Shown here in pieces: positions 33,701 to 42,034 of a stretch of DNA of 64,000 bases; within the stretch, counting starts at the first letter, position 1, and the number at the start of each line of letters is the position of its first letter. Below the pieces are notes generated by a model that was not told where the DNA came from, made no database searches, and saw only the letters and a program-made list of their open reading frames with translations. The DNA is taken from positions 44,850-108,849 of the forward strand of contig JBBDSW010000129.1 of assembly GCA_040904745.1 (NCBI GenBank), in the 5' to 3' direction. The position numbers were made by a program, and so were the translations under genes. This stretch comes from T1Sed10-7 sp040904745. Its GTDB lineage: Bacteria > Actinomycetota > Nitriliruptoria > Nitriliruptorales > Nitriliruptoraceae.

Positions 33701-34398
33701 GGTTCTCCCCCGCCGGCTTGACCCGTCCCGCTGGCCGTGCGTTGGCTGCTGCCGCCGTTGCGGGGGACCGGCGGGGGTAGAGGAGCGCCCTTGGCGCGCA
33801 GCTCCCCGATCAGTTCGTGCACCCGGTCGAACACGCGCATCGCCTGCTGTGCGTCGTAGAGGGCGCCGTGCGCCTGGTCCTTGTCATGCGGGATGCCGAG
33901 CGCACGGCAGGTCTTGGCGAGGCTGCGTGGCGCTTCGGGGCCCGGCGAGATCAACGGGAGTGCCAAGGTCTCCACGTCGAGGAGATGGTGGTCCCAGGTC
34001 GGCCGGCGCTCGATCCTGGCCGCGGCCTGTTCGAGGTGGCGCGCGTCGAAGTCCGGGACGGCGCCGACCAGGATGGCACCGTCGGCGTCATCGAGGAAGC
34101 GGACGAGCCACTCGGACGCGGGGGAGCGCTCCTGCGGCGCGATCCGCGCGTGGTAGTGGGTCAGCTCCAGCGCCTTCTCGTCCGCTCCGTCGAGGGTGTG
34201 GTCGGGGAAGTAGCGCCGCTCCTCCTGCCGACCATCCTCGAACCGGACGATCCAGGAGACCTCGGTGAGCTGGTGCCGCTGGAAGTCGAGTCCCGTCGTC
34301 TCGGTGTCCACGAACACGAAGCGGGTGCCACTCGGTGCTGAGGCGTCGGACGTCTCGTCCTCCACCGCAGCGGCGGGGTCGGCCTCTGGATCGGTCAT
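33658..34398 (-). CDS. DEDDh 3'-5' exonuclease (DnaQ-like)
   Basis: A 246-residue exonuclease of the DnaQ/RNase T fold. Catalytic residues: D31 and E33 in FVDTETTGL, D118 in DFDARHL, H177 and D182 in HGALYDA, the complete DEDDh set. The C-terminus (after about 205) is Pro/Gly-rich and disordered. The ATG at 34398 has GGGAG upstream. It could trim RNA or DNA ends; it is not part of a DNA polymerase III alpha gene here. It is divergent from recA, with the recA SOS promoter between them, so repair use is plausible but unproven. Confidence 0.88.
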   Translation of the reverse strand: MTDPEADPAAAVEDETSDASAPSGTRFVFVDTETTGLDFQRHQLTEVSWIVRFEDGRQEERRYFPDHTLDGADEKALELTHYHARIAPQERSPASEWLVRFLDDADGAILVGAVPDFDARHLEQAAARIERRPTWDHHLLDVETLALPLISPGPEAPRSLAKTCRALGIPHDKDQAHGALYDAQQAMRVFDRVHELIGELRAKGAPLPPPVPRNGGSSQRTASGTGQAGGGEPQPDDGQASATSTS

Positions 34399-34488
34399 CG
34401 TGGCTCCCTGTGGCGTGGCCGGGTCGACGGGGCGGGCACGCTATCCGCTGGGCGTCAGGTTCACGTCCGGCCGGATGGCGCCACCTCC

Positions 34489-34517
34489 TCGACGCCGAAC
34501 ATCCGTTCGGCTATCGT
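34489..34517 (+). promoter_or_regulatory. recA promoter with LexA (SOS) box
   Basis: TCGACG (34489-34494) and TATCGT (34512-34517) are 17 nt apart, a fair sigma-70-type promoter. Between them, CCGAACATCCGTTCGG (34495-34510) is a perfect palindrome matching the actinobacterial LexA box CGAACN4GTTCG. LexA there would block RNA polymerase directly, so recA should be SOS-induced. The leader is about 135 nt. Confidence 0.85.
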
Positions 34518-34657
34518 CGCGCCCATCGGTCATCCACAGGCCGAGGGTGCCCTTCCTGGGTGCTGTCACCCCGAGAACGTACGGTGCACAGCACGGCGGC
34601 ATCGTCGGTCCCCGCCCTCGCACCCCGCTCGCACGCCCCGAGATGTCTGGAGATCCC

Positions 34658-35695
34658 GTGGACAAGGACAAGGCCCTCGACCTGGCCCTGGCCAACATCG
34701 AGAAGCAGTTCGGCAAGGGCTCGCTGATGAAGCTCGGCGATTCCCAGGCCGTGTTGGTGCCGGCGATCCCCAGCGGCGCGCTCTCCCTGGACATCGCGCT
34801 CGGGGTCGGCGGTCTACCACGTGGCCGCGTGGTGGAGATCTACGGGCCGGAGAGCTCCGGCAAGACCACGGTGGCCCTGCACGCGATCGCCGAGGCGCAG
34901 CGTGCGGGCGGGATCGCGGCGTTCATCGATGCCGAGCACGCCCTGGATCCGATCTACGCGAAGGCGCTCGGCGTCGACACGAACGAGTTGCTGGTCTCGC
35001 AGCCGGATACCGGGGAGCAGGCGCTGGAGATCGCCGACATGCTGGTCCGGTCGGCTGCGGTCGACATCATCGTCATCGACTCCGTCGCGGCCCTGGTCCC
35101 CCGGGCGGAGATCGAGGGGGAGATGGGCGACAGCCACGTCGGCCTCCAGGCCAGGCTGATGTCGCAGGCGCTGCGCAAGCTCTCCGGGTCGCTCAAGAAG
35201 TCCAACACGACGGCGGTCTTCATCAACCAGCTGCGGGAGAAGATCGGGGTGATGTTCGGGTCACCGGAGACCACCCCGGGGGGGCGCGCCCTGAAGTTCT
35301 ACGCCTCGGTCCGCCTGGACGTCCGACGCATCGAGACGCTCAAAGACGGTACCGATGCGGTCGGGAACCGGGTACGGGTCAAGGTGGCCAAGAACAAGGT
35401 CGCCCCTCCGTTCCGACAGGCCGAGTTCGACATCATCTACGGGGAGGGGATCTCCAAGGAAGGGTCGCTCATCGACGTCGGGGTCGAAGAAGGCATCGTC
35501 CGCAAGGCCGGTGCTTGGTACACCTACGACGGCGAACAGCTCGGCCAGGGCAAGGAGAAGGCGCGGCTGTTCCTGAAGGAGAACCTCGACATCGCGGCCG
35601 AGATCGAGAAGAAGGTCAAGGAGAAGCTCGGCCTGAACCCGCTCGCTGCCGAGGATGGTGCGGCTGTGGCCGCCGATGCCGACGAGGAGGGCTGA
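34658..35695 (+). CDS. recA: Recombinase RecA
   Basis: Strand-exchange protein and LexA co-protease. GTG 34658 (345 residues) is chosen because GGAG lies 5 nt upstream and the protein opens DKDKALDLALANIEKQFGKG; an in-frame ATG at 34643 would add five residues. Walker A is GPESSGKTT (63-71). VIDSVAALVPRAEIEGEMGD, the MAW-like NQLREKIGVMFGSPETTPGG loop and a basic/acidic C-terminal domain are present. recX follows with 1 nt of spacing. Confidence 0.98.
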   Translation: MDKDKALDLALANIEKQFGKGSLMKLGDSQAVLVPAIPSGALSLDIALGVGGLPRGRVVEIYGPESSGKTTVALHAIAEAQRAGGIAAFIDAEHALDPIYAKALGVDTNELLVSQPDTGEQALEIADMLVRSAAVDIIVIDSVAALVPRAEIEGEMGDSHVGLQARLMSQALRKLSGSLKKSNTTAVFINQLREKIGVMFGSPETTPGGRALKFYASVRLDVRRIETLKDGTDAVGNRVRVKVAKNKVAPPFRQAEFDIIYGEGISKEGSLIDVGVEEGIVRKAGAWYTYDGEQLGQGKEKARLFLKENLDIAAEIEKKVKEKLGLNPLAAEDGAAVAADADEEG

Positions 35696-35696
35696 G

Positions 35697-36449
35697 GTGC
35701 CAGAGGATCCGGCACCGTTCCGCGATGCCGAGCGGTGGCTGGCCGAGCGCGGGGTCCAGCGCGAACCACTGCGCATCACGCCACCACCGGCAGAGCAGGC
35801 GACCGAGCCGGTGGAGCCGGTCGCCGGTACCCCGGCAGGGACACCAGGGTCAGCGACGATGGGTGCCCGCGAGGCCGCGAGGTTGGCCGAGCAGTCACAG
35901 ACGGACCACGCCGCGGCCGAGGCCGAGCGGCAGGCCGTCCCTTCGGCGGAAGACGGACTGGAGGAGGACGTCGCCCGTGCGGTCGCGTTCATCCGACGGT
36001 CGACGTCCTCGGCTCCGCAGGCCGAGGGACGCATACGCGAGAAGCTCGCGGACCGTGACACCAGCGAGCGGGTCATCTCCCTCGCCCTGGAACGTGCTCG
36101 CCGTGAGCGGCTCGTCGATGACGACGCCATGGCTGCGGCGCTGGTCGCGGAGAAGCGAGCCGCGGGCCACGCGCCGGCGCGGATCCGGCGTGACCTGCGC
36201 CAGCGTGGGTTCGACGACGAGACGCTCGATGGGGCGCTCGCCGACGCCGAACGTGAGGACCCGGAGGCAGCCGCGTTCGCGGTCGCTGCCGAGCGGGCCG
36301 AGCGCCTGACCGCGGTCGACACCGAGACTGCCTACCGCAGGATCGTCGGCCACGTGACGCGCCGCGGCTATCCGGAAGGCCTGGCCCGGAAGGTCTCCCG
36401 CCAGGCGGTCTTCGACTCCCGTGACCCACAGCGCGCCGCAGGGCGTTGA
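35697..36449 (+). CDS. recX: Regulatory protein RecX
   Basis: Binds the RecA filament and limits its activity. GTG 35697 (250 residues) is set by GAGGAGG 6 nt upstream, inside the recA end. The N-terminal 95 residues are Pro/Ala/Glu-rich and not conserved. The RecX helical repeats occupy about 100-245 (ARAVAFIRRSTSSAPQAEGRI, RRERLVDDDAMAAALV, IRRDLRQRGFDDETLDGAL). It sits directly after recA, so it shares the SOS promoter. Confidence 0.92.
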   Translation: MPEDPAPFRDAERWLAERGVQREPLRITPPPAEQATEPVEPVAGTPAGTPGSATMGAREAARLAEQSQTDHAAAEAERQAVPSAEDGLEEDVARAVAFIRRSTSSAPQAEGRIREKLADRDTSERVISLALERARRERLVDDDAMAAALVAEKRAAGHAPARIRRDLRQRGFDDETLDGALADAEREDPEAAAFAVAAERAERLTAVDTETAYRRIVGHVTRRGYPEGLARKVSRQAVFDSRDPQRAAGR

Positions 36450-36503
36450 TCCGGTGTTCGCGGCGCTAGCCTACGACGCACCCGCCCAGAACGTGGAGCG
36501 AGC

Positions 36504-36791
36504 GTGAGTCTGAGCCTCAGCCAGACCTGGATCATCCTCGGCGTGCCGCTGCTGGTGGTCGCCGCAGGGCTGTTCGTCGGCCGCTCCCGGTTGCGGGCGC
36601 TGCTCGGCTACGTCGTCCTCACGGCCTTGGTGGGTCTGTTCGTGACGATCCCCGGTGGGGGCCCGTCCGCCGTCATCGTGGGCCTGTTCGGCCTCGCGGC
36701 ACTTGCGACCGGCCGGGGGACCCACCTGGACGACGCGGTGCCCGAGCACCACGCGGCACGCGGTCGTTTCACCACCGCCGGTCCCCGCTGA
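36504..36791 (+). CDS. Small three-helix membrane protein
   Basis: A 95-residue hydrophobic protein from GTG 36504, with helices at about 9-25, 32-49 and 54-69. No motif beyond that and no family recognised. It lies 40 nt upstream of the NSS transporter, perhaps in the same transcript. TAGCCT (36465-36470) is a possible -10. A coding role is supported by the hydrophobic pattern and codon bias only. Confidence 0.6.
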   Translation: MSLSLSQTWIILGVPLLVVAAGLFVGRSRLRALLGYVVLTALVGLFVTIPGGGPSAVIVGLFGLAALATGRGTHLDDAVPEHHAARGRFTTAGPR

Positions 36792-36831
36792 CCGTCGAAC
36801 GTCAGCAGCCCCACCGCATCCAGGAGTCGAG

Positions 36832-38370
36832 ATGGAGGCCGTCAGGGAACAGTGGGGCACGCGGCTGGGGTTCCTCCTCGCCGCGGTCGGCTCGGCGGTG
36901 GGGCTCGGCAACATCTGGCGGTTCCCCTACGTCGCCTGGGAGAACGGCGGCGGGGCGTTCTTCGTCCCGTATCTCTTCGCGCTGCTGACCGCCGGCATCC
37001 CCCTACTGGTCCTCGAGTACGCCATCGGCCATCGATACCGGGGCAGTGCACCGCTCAGCTTCCGGCGACTGCATCGCCGCGCCGAGTGGATCGGGTGGTG
37101 GCAGATCGCCGTCTGTTTCCTCATCGCGAGCTACTACGCGGTCGTGATCGCGTGGGCGGCGGCCTACACGTGGTTCTCGGTGGGCACCGTCTGGGGCGAC
37201 GACCCGGAGGCCTTCTTCTTCGAGGACTACCTCGCCGTAGCCGAGGCCGGCACGGTCGGCGGGTTCCGGGCGGGCGTCCTCTGGCCGCTCCTGGCGATCT
37301 GGATCGTGACGCTGGTGGTGCTGGTCGGCGGCGTCCGCCGCGGGATCGAGCGCGCCAATCGGGTCCTGATCCCGTTGCTGGTCGTGATGTTCCTGGTCAT
37401 CGTGGTGCGGGCCGTGACCCTGGAAGGCGCTGCGAGCGGCCTGCAGGCGCTGTTCGAGCCGGACTGGTCGCGGATCGGGGAAGCCTCGGTGTGGGTGGCC
37501 GCCTACGGGCAGATCTTCTTCTCCCTGTCCATCGGCTTCGCCATCATGATCACCTACGCCAGCTACCTGCCGCGTGAGAGCGATCTCTCCGGGAACGCAT
37601 TCATCGCCGGGTTCTCCAACGCCTCGTTCGAGCTGTTGGCGGGCATCGGCGTGTTCGCGGCGATCGGGTTCCTCGCCACCACCAACGCGGTCGGGATCGA
37701 TGAGGTCGCCCGCGACGGCATCGGGCTGGCGTTCGTCGTGTTCCCGGAGATCATCTCCCAGCTGCCCGGACCCTCCGGGTTGTTCGGCGTGCTGTTCTTC
37801 GGATCCCTCGTGCTGGCCGGCGTCTCCTCGCTCATCTCGATCACGCAGACCTACGTGGCCGCCCTCCAGGAGAAGTTCTCGATGCCACGGCGTAACGCCG
37901 CGCTCTTGGCCGGGGGCGGGACCGCACTCGTCTCGGTGGTCTATGCGACCGGCGGTGGGATCAACACCCTCGACGTGGTCGACCGGTTCATCAACGCCTT
38001 CGGGGTCGCAGCTGTGGGACTGGTCGAGGTGCTCGTGGTCGCCTGGCTGCTGCGCGAGCTCGGCACGCTGCGGGTCCACTCCGACCGGCTCTCGGACATC
38101 AGACTGGGTTGGTGGTGGTTCGCATCCTTGGGGGTGATCACCCCCGTGGTCCTCGGGTGGATGACCGTCGACAACCTCCTAACCGAACGATCCACGCCCT
38201 ACGGCGGGTATCCCACCCTGTTCCTCGTCGTCGCCGGCTGGGGACTCGCGGCGCTCGCGCTGGTCGTCGGCGTGGCGTTGTCCGCCGCGCGATGGCCCAG
38301 CGGCGTCGATCTCTCGCCTCCGGATGAGGACCGTCGTGCCAGTCCCTACCAGGGAAGAGGCTCGGTATGA
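36832..38370 (+). CDS. metP: NSS-family sodium-dependent amino-acid transporter (MetP type)
   Basis: Sodium:neurotransmitter symporter family (512 residues, ATG 36832, AGGAG 5 nt upstream). The signature SAVGLGNIWRFPYVAWENGGG AFF (about 20-42) includes the unwound first helix that holds Na+ and substrate. About eleven to twelve helices follow. The next gene, overlapping by 4 nt, encodes a 38-residue MetS-type helper, so the pair is probably a methionine/alanine importer as in Corynebacterium MetPS. The exact substrate is inference. Confidence 0.88.
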   Translation: MEAVREQWGTRLGFLLAAVGSAVGLGNIWRFPYVAWENGGGAFFVPYLFALLTAGIPLLVLEYAIGHRYRGSAPLSFRRLHRRAEWIGWWQIAVCFLIASYYAVVIAWAAAYTWFSVGTVWGDDPEAFFFEDYLAVAEAGTVGGFRAGVLWPLLAIWIVTLVVLVGGVRRGIERANRVLIPLLVVMFLVIVVRAVTLEGAASGLQALFEPDWSRIGEASVWVAAYGQIFFSLSIGFAIMITYASYLPRESDLSGNAFIAGFSNASFELLAGIGVFAAIGFLATTNAVGIDEVARDGIGLAFVVFPEIISQLPGPSGLFGVLFFGSLVLAGVSSLISITQTYVAALQEKFSMPRRNAALLAGGGTALVSVVYATGGGINTLDVVDRFINAFGVAAVGLVEVLVVAWLLRELGTLRVHSDRLSDIRLGWWWFASLGVITPVVLGWMTVDNLLTERSTPYGGYPTLFLVVAGWGLAALALVVGVALSAARWPSGVDLSPPDEDRRASPYQGRGSV

Positions 38371-38483
38371 GCACATCCGCCGTCGTGACCATGGTCATCG
38401 GCATCGTGGCGATCTGGGGTGGGCTCGCCGCCAGCATCACGCTCACGCTGAGGCGCTCGAGAGCCCGTCGTCCCGGCGTGTGA
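38367..38483 (+). CDS. metS: MetS-type small subunit of NSS transporter
   Basis: A 38-residue ORF from ATG 38367, overlapping the transporter stop by ATGA. It is one membrane helix (about 6-27, VVTMVIGIVAIWGGLAASI) followed by a basic tail, RRSRARRPG. Size, single helix with a WGGL motif and position match the small subunits required by actinobacterial methionine/alanine NSS importers. It is too short for default gene finders and easily missed. Confidence 0.75.
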   Translation: MSTSAVVTMVIGIVAIWGGLAASITLTLRRSRARRPGV

Positions 38484-38520
38484 TCGCGGCCGCGACGGTG
38501 TCGGACCTGCGGCTATCCTT

Positions 38521-38539
38521 CCCGGGCCACAACCCCGGG
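38521..38539 (+). terminator. Short GC hairpin after metS
   Basis: CCCGGG repeats at 38521-38526 and 38534-38539, self-complementary arms around CCACAAC, 37 nt past the metS stop. Possible terminator; weak because the stem is only 6 bp. Confidence 0.35.
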
Positions 38540-38625
38540 CTCGTGACCTCTCGCCGCCACGACGCGCTCGCGCTGGTGCGCACCTACTTCATCAGGACCT
38601 TCGTGCGTGGGATGTTGTGAAGTGG

Positions 38626-38946
38626 TCAGACGCGGCCCGCGCCACTGACGTCGAGTTGGACCGCCGAGCCTTCCCCGCTGCTCCGGTCGCTGTGATGACG
38701 TCGATGCGAAGTCGAGGGGCGGCGGGTGCGACCAGCAACAGACTGCGGGCCGATCGCCACCTCGCGGCCGTCGTTGCTTCGAACGACGATGACCTCGCCG
38801 TCTGCGGCGCGCGAGAGGATCTCGTCGAGGTGTCGCTGGAGTTCTGTAGCATCGATGGGCGTCCGAGCAGCGCGCTCCCGGCCGTGACATCGGGGGATCC
38901 CTGCACCCGGATTCGCCAGGACGAGATCAGGAGCAGCGAGGTTCAT
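38626..38946 (-). pseudogene. Phd/YefM-like antitoxin remnant
   Basis: A 106-residue minus-strand frame whose middle (about residues 30-66, PIDATELQRHLDEILSRAA... VVRSNDGREVAIGP) matches the N-terminal DNA-binding part of prevent-host-death antitoxins. The flanks (Arg/Ser-rich, low complexity) do not match, and no toxin gene follows within the 142 nt down to metS. I read it as a decayed or truncated antitoxin. The other parts of 38484-38944 hold nothing I can support. Confidence 0.45.
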
Positions 38947-39493
38947 GAGCGCGAACGATGAACCTCCTCCCGAGGCCTACGGACGTGTATCGGAACCGGA
39001 GCGTTACCGCGTCCTTCACTCCGCGGCGAGTCGACTGGTGCAGGACCTCGTTGGCGACTTCGACGTCGTGGTCCACGAGGGGGTCGCCCTCGACCCGGAG
39101 TTGGCGCGGATGGTCGAGGCCGAGCGATCGGTCAAGCTTGCTCCCGTGTCGCCCGCGGCGGCCCCGATCGCCATCGCGCTGACCTTGTTCCCGGGCGTCT
39201 ACGTGCAGTTCGGCCGGTGGGAGGCACGCTCGTACCCGTCATGTGGCTGTGATGCGTGCGATGAAGGTCCGGCTGAACTCGTCCATCAGCTTCGCAGAGA
39301 CGTGAAGGCCGTTGCCGACGGGAACTTCCGCGAAGAACTCCGCGGTGGCCTCCGTCCTCGGAGGGCCGTGGAGCTGTGGGGAGATGGCTGGCGAAGCTCC
39401 CACCATGGAGCCATGAAACGGCGGGAGATGCAGCGGCTCGGACCACCTGGGAGCCATGCGTGGCGACCGTGGCCACGTCGCGCACCGGGCTGA
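38945..39493 (+). CDS. DUF6226-like protein
   Basis: A 182-residue protein from ATG 38945. It opens YGRVSEPERYRVLHSAASRLV and has LDPELARMVEAERSVKL, FPGVYVQFGRWE and a CGCDACDE motif (about 100-107), which fits actinobacterial DUF6226 proteins as I recall them. The C-terminal 35 residues (Arg/His-rich, SSHHGAMKRREMQRLG) look unlike the rest and could reflect a frameshift or read-through. No function is known. It overlaps the start of the antitoxin-like frame on the other strand by 2 nt. Confidence 0.7.
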   Translation: MSANDEPPPEAYGRVSEPERYRVLHSAASRLVQDLVGDFDVVVHEGVALDPELARMVEAERSVKLAPVSPAAAPIAIALTLFPGVYVQFGRWEARSYPSCGCDACDEGPAELVHQLRRDVKAVADGNFREELRGGLRPRRAVELWGDGWRSSHHGAMKRREMQRLGPPGSHAWRPWPRRAPG

Positions 39494-39579
39494 TCCTCAG
39501 GACGCTCGGGAAGGCACGTGAGCGCCAGCGGTTACCCTCCCGTTGCATCGTCGCGGCCGATCCAACGGAAAACATCGAG

Positions 39580-41070
39580 ATGGCACGCAAGTACTATGTG
39601 CGCACGTTCGGGTGCCAGATGAACGAGCATGACTCCGGCCGGGCCGCCGGGCTCCTCGAGACGCTCGGCTACCGCCGGGCGCCCTCCGCCGACGCCGCGG
39701 ACCTCGTGCTGTTGAACACCTGCGCGGTGCGCGAGAACGCCGACAACAGGCTCTACGGGACCCTCGGCCACCTCAAGTCGCTGAAGGACGAGCGACGTGC
39801 GGATGGCGAGGACCTCACCATCGTCGTCGGCGGGTGTCTGGCCCAGAAGGACGGTGCGACCGTCGCCGAGAAGGCACCGTGGGTGGACGTGGTCTACGGG
39901 ACCCACAACCTCCCGGACCTGCCGCAGCTCCTGGCCGAGGCGGACTCGGCCGCTGTTCCCGTCGTGGAGCTGATCGAGCAGTTGGAGACCTTCCCGTCGG
40001 CGTTGCCGGCCAAGCGGGAGATCCGCCACCACGCATGGGTCTCGATCTCGGTCGGCTGCGACAACAGCTGCACGTTCTGCATCGTGCCGAGCCTGCGGGG
40101 CGGCGAGCGCTCACGCCGGCCCGGAGAGGTCGTCCATGAGGTGGAGCAACTCGTCGCCGACGGGGTCGTCGAGGTGACCCTGCTCGGGCAGAACGTGAAC
40201 TCCTACGGCCGTGACCTCGCGGGTGCCAGCCAGTTCCCGCAGCTGTTACGTGAGCTCGGGGAAGTCGCCGGCCTGGAGCGGATCCGGTTCACCTCGCCCC
40301 ACCCTCGGGATTTCACCGAGGAGGTCCTCGTGGCCATGGCGGAGACGAGCAACGTCATGCCGCACCTGCACCTCCCGCTGCAGTCCGGCTCGGACCGTGT
40401 CCTGCGCATGATGCGCCGGTCGTACCGTCAGCGTCGCTACCTCGCCCTCGTCGAGCGCACGCGCGAGCTCCTGCCCGACTCCTCGCTCACCACCGACCTC
40501 ATCGTGGGGTTCCCCGGTGAGACGGAGGAGGACTTCCAGGAGACGTTGCAGGTCGTCGATGCCGTGCGGTTCGATCAAGCCTTCACGTTCCAGTACTCGC
40601 CACGGCCAGGCACGCCGGCCGCGGAGCTCGTCGACCGGTTCGTCCCGCCGGAGGTCGTCGCCGAACGTTACGGCCGGTTGGAGACGATGGTCCGCGAGCA
40701 CTCCCGTGAGCGACACGAGCGCCTCGTGGGCACCACCCAGGAGCTGCTGATCGAGTCGCCGTCGAAGACCGACCGTGCGCGGTGGTCGGGACGGACCCGG
40801 GGGAACCACCTGGTCCACCTGCCGGCACCCGACCTCGCCCCTGGCACCGAGCCGCCGTTCGCCCCCGGTGACCTCGTGACCACCACGGTCCTCGAGGCCT
40901 CAGCGAACTACAACATCGCGGGCCCCGCCGAACGGATCCGCCGGACCGCCGCCGGCCGGGCGACAGCCGCTGCGCTGGCCCGGGGCGAGGATTGGCGCGT
41001 GGACGCGCTGGTCTCCCCGACGACACCGCCCGGCACGGTCGGACTCCCCGTCGTCTCGGCGACTGCCTGA
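39580..41070 (+). CDS. miaB: tRNA-2-methylthio-N6-dimethylallyladenosine synthase
   Basis: Radical SAM methylthiotransferase modifying i6A37 of tRNA after MiaA. ATG 39580 (496 residues) gives the usual opening ARKYYVRTFGCQMNEHDS. Three UPF0004 Cys are at 12, 48 and 86; the radical SAM CxxxCxxC is C160, C164, C167. TRAM domain at about 375-450, then an Arg/Ala-rich tail. GGAA 9 nt upstream is a weak site; a possible -10 TACCCT is at 39533-39538. miaA starts 29 nt after the stop. Confidence 0.96.
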   Translation: MARKYYVRTFGCQMNEHDSGRAAGLLETLGYRRAPSADAADLVLLNTCAVRENADNRLYGTLGHLKSLKDERRADGEDLTIVVGGCLAQKDGATVAEKAPWVDVVYGTHNLPDLPQLLAEADSAAVPVVELIEQLETFPSALPAKREIRHHAWVSISVGCDNSCTFCIVPSLRGGERSRRPGEVVHEVEQLVADGVVEVTLLGQNVNSYGRDLAGASQFPQLLRELGEVAGLERIRFTSPHPRDFTEEVLVAMAETSNVMPHLHLPLQSGSDRVLRMMRRSYRQRRYLALVERTRELLPDSSLTTDLIVGFPGETEEDFQETLQVVDAVRFDQAFTFQYSPRPGTPAAELVDRFVPPEVVAERYGRLETMVREHSRERHERLVGTTQELLIESPSKTDRARWSGRTRGNHLVHLPAPDLAPGTEPPFAPGDLVTTTVLEASANYNIAGPAERIRRTAAGRATAAALARGEDWRVDALVSPTTPPGTVGLPVVSATA

Positions 41071-41099
41071 GGGTCCAGAGCGCCGTCGGAAGGGTCGAG

Positions 41100-42002
41100 G
41101 TGGAGGTGCTCGCGGTCGTTGGACCCACCGCATCCGGCAAGTCGAGCGTGGCGATCGACATCGCGCGGGAACGGATCCGTCGGGGTCGCCCGACGGAACT
41201 CGTCGCCATCGACGCCTTCACCGTCTACCGGGGGATGGATGTCGGTACTGCCAAGCCGAGCCCGGCTGAGCGCGCCGAGGTGCCGCACCACCTGATCGAC
41301 ATCCTCGACCCGGCGGAGGAGCTGTCGGTCGCCGCCTTCCGCGATCGAGCTCGCGTCGCGATCGATGAGGTGGCCGCCCGCGGGGCGACCCCCGTGTTGG
41401 TGGGCGGTTCCGGGCTGTACTTCCGCGCCGTGGTCGACCCCCTGCGCTTCCCACCCACCGATCCAGAGGTCCGAGCGGCGCTGGAGGACCGCTGGGAGGG
41501 TCGATCCGAGGAGGCACATGCCCGCCTGGAGGTGCTGGATCCGATCGCGGCCGAGCGCATCGCACCGGAGAACCTCCGTCGCACCATCCGGGCGCTGGAG
41601 GTACTCGAGCTGACGGGGGAGCGGTTCTCCGACTACGACGCGGCGTACGAGGAGTACCGATCGATCTATCCGGGACTGCGGGTGGCGTTCCTCGACCCGC
41701 CGAACGAGGTCCTGCGCCCCCGCATCTCGACCCGGTCACGCTGGATGGTGGCGGCGGGCCTCCTCGAGGAGGTCCGTGCGCTGCGGGCGGCTGGCCCGTG
41801 GTCACGCACGGCCGCGCAGGCGATCGGCTACGCGGAGGCGTCCGCGGTGCTCGACGCTCGCTTGGAGCCTGCGGCCTTGGCGGAGCGGATCTCGCAGCGG
41901 ACCTGGCGCTATGCCAGACGGCAACGGTCGTGGTTCCGACGCGATCCACGCTGCAGGCCGCTGGCGGCCGAGGACGTGGCCGCTTGGCTGCGCGGAACCT
42001 GA
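41100..42002 (+). CDS. miaA: tRNA dimethylallyltransferase
   Basis: Transfers a dimethylallyl group to A37 of tRNA, the substrate for MiaB. GTG 41100 (300 residues) has GGAAGG 6 nt upstream. P-loop GPTASGKSS (8-16), DAFTVYRGMDVGTAKP (substrate loop) and GGSGLYFRA are present, with the C-terminal AAQAIGYAE and WARRQRSWF-like block (YARRQRSWFRRDPR). The end overlaps the candidate dapF promoter. Confidence 0.96.
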   Translation: MEVLAVVGPTASGKSSVAIDIARERIRRGRPTELVAIDAFTVYRGMDVGTAKPSPAERAEVPHHLIDILDPAEELSVAAFRDRARVAIDEVAARGATPVLVGGSGLYFRAVVDPLRFPPTDPEVRAALEDRWEGRSEEAHARLEVLDPIAAERIAPENLRRTIRALEVLELTGERFSDYDAAYEEYRSIYPGLRVAFLDPPNEVLRPRISTRSRWMVAAGLLEEVRALRAAGPWSRTAAQAIGYAEASAVLDARLEPAALAERISQRTWRYARRQRSWFRRDPRCRPLAAEDVAAWLRGT

Positions 42003-42027
42003 CCGCCAGAGGCGACCGGCGTACGCT
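41999..42027 (+). promoter_or_regulatory. Leaderless dapF promoter
   Basis: CTGACC (41999-42004, four of six -35 bases) and TACGCT (42022-42027) are 17 nt apart. The dapF ATG (42035) starts 7 nt after the -10, leaving no room for a leader, and no good ribosome-binding site is present. The -35 overlaps the miaA stop. Confidence 0.55.
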
Positions 42028-42034
42028 GGACCGG

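Noticed and set aside
39239..39457. 72-residue minus-strand ORF within the DUF6226 gene
   Set aside because: Overlaps a better plus-strand frame and shows no recognisable domain.
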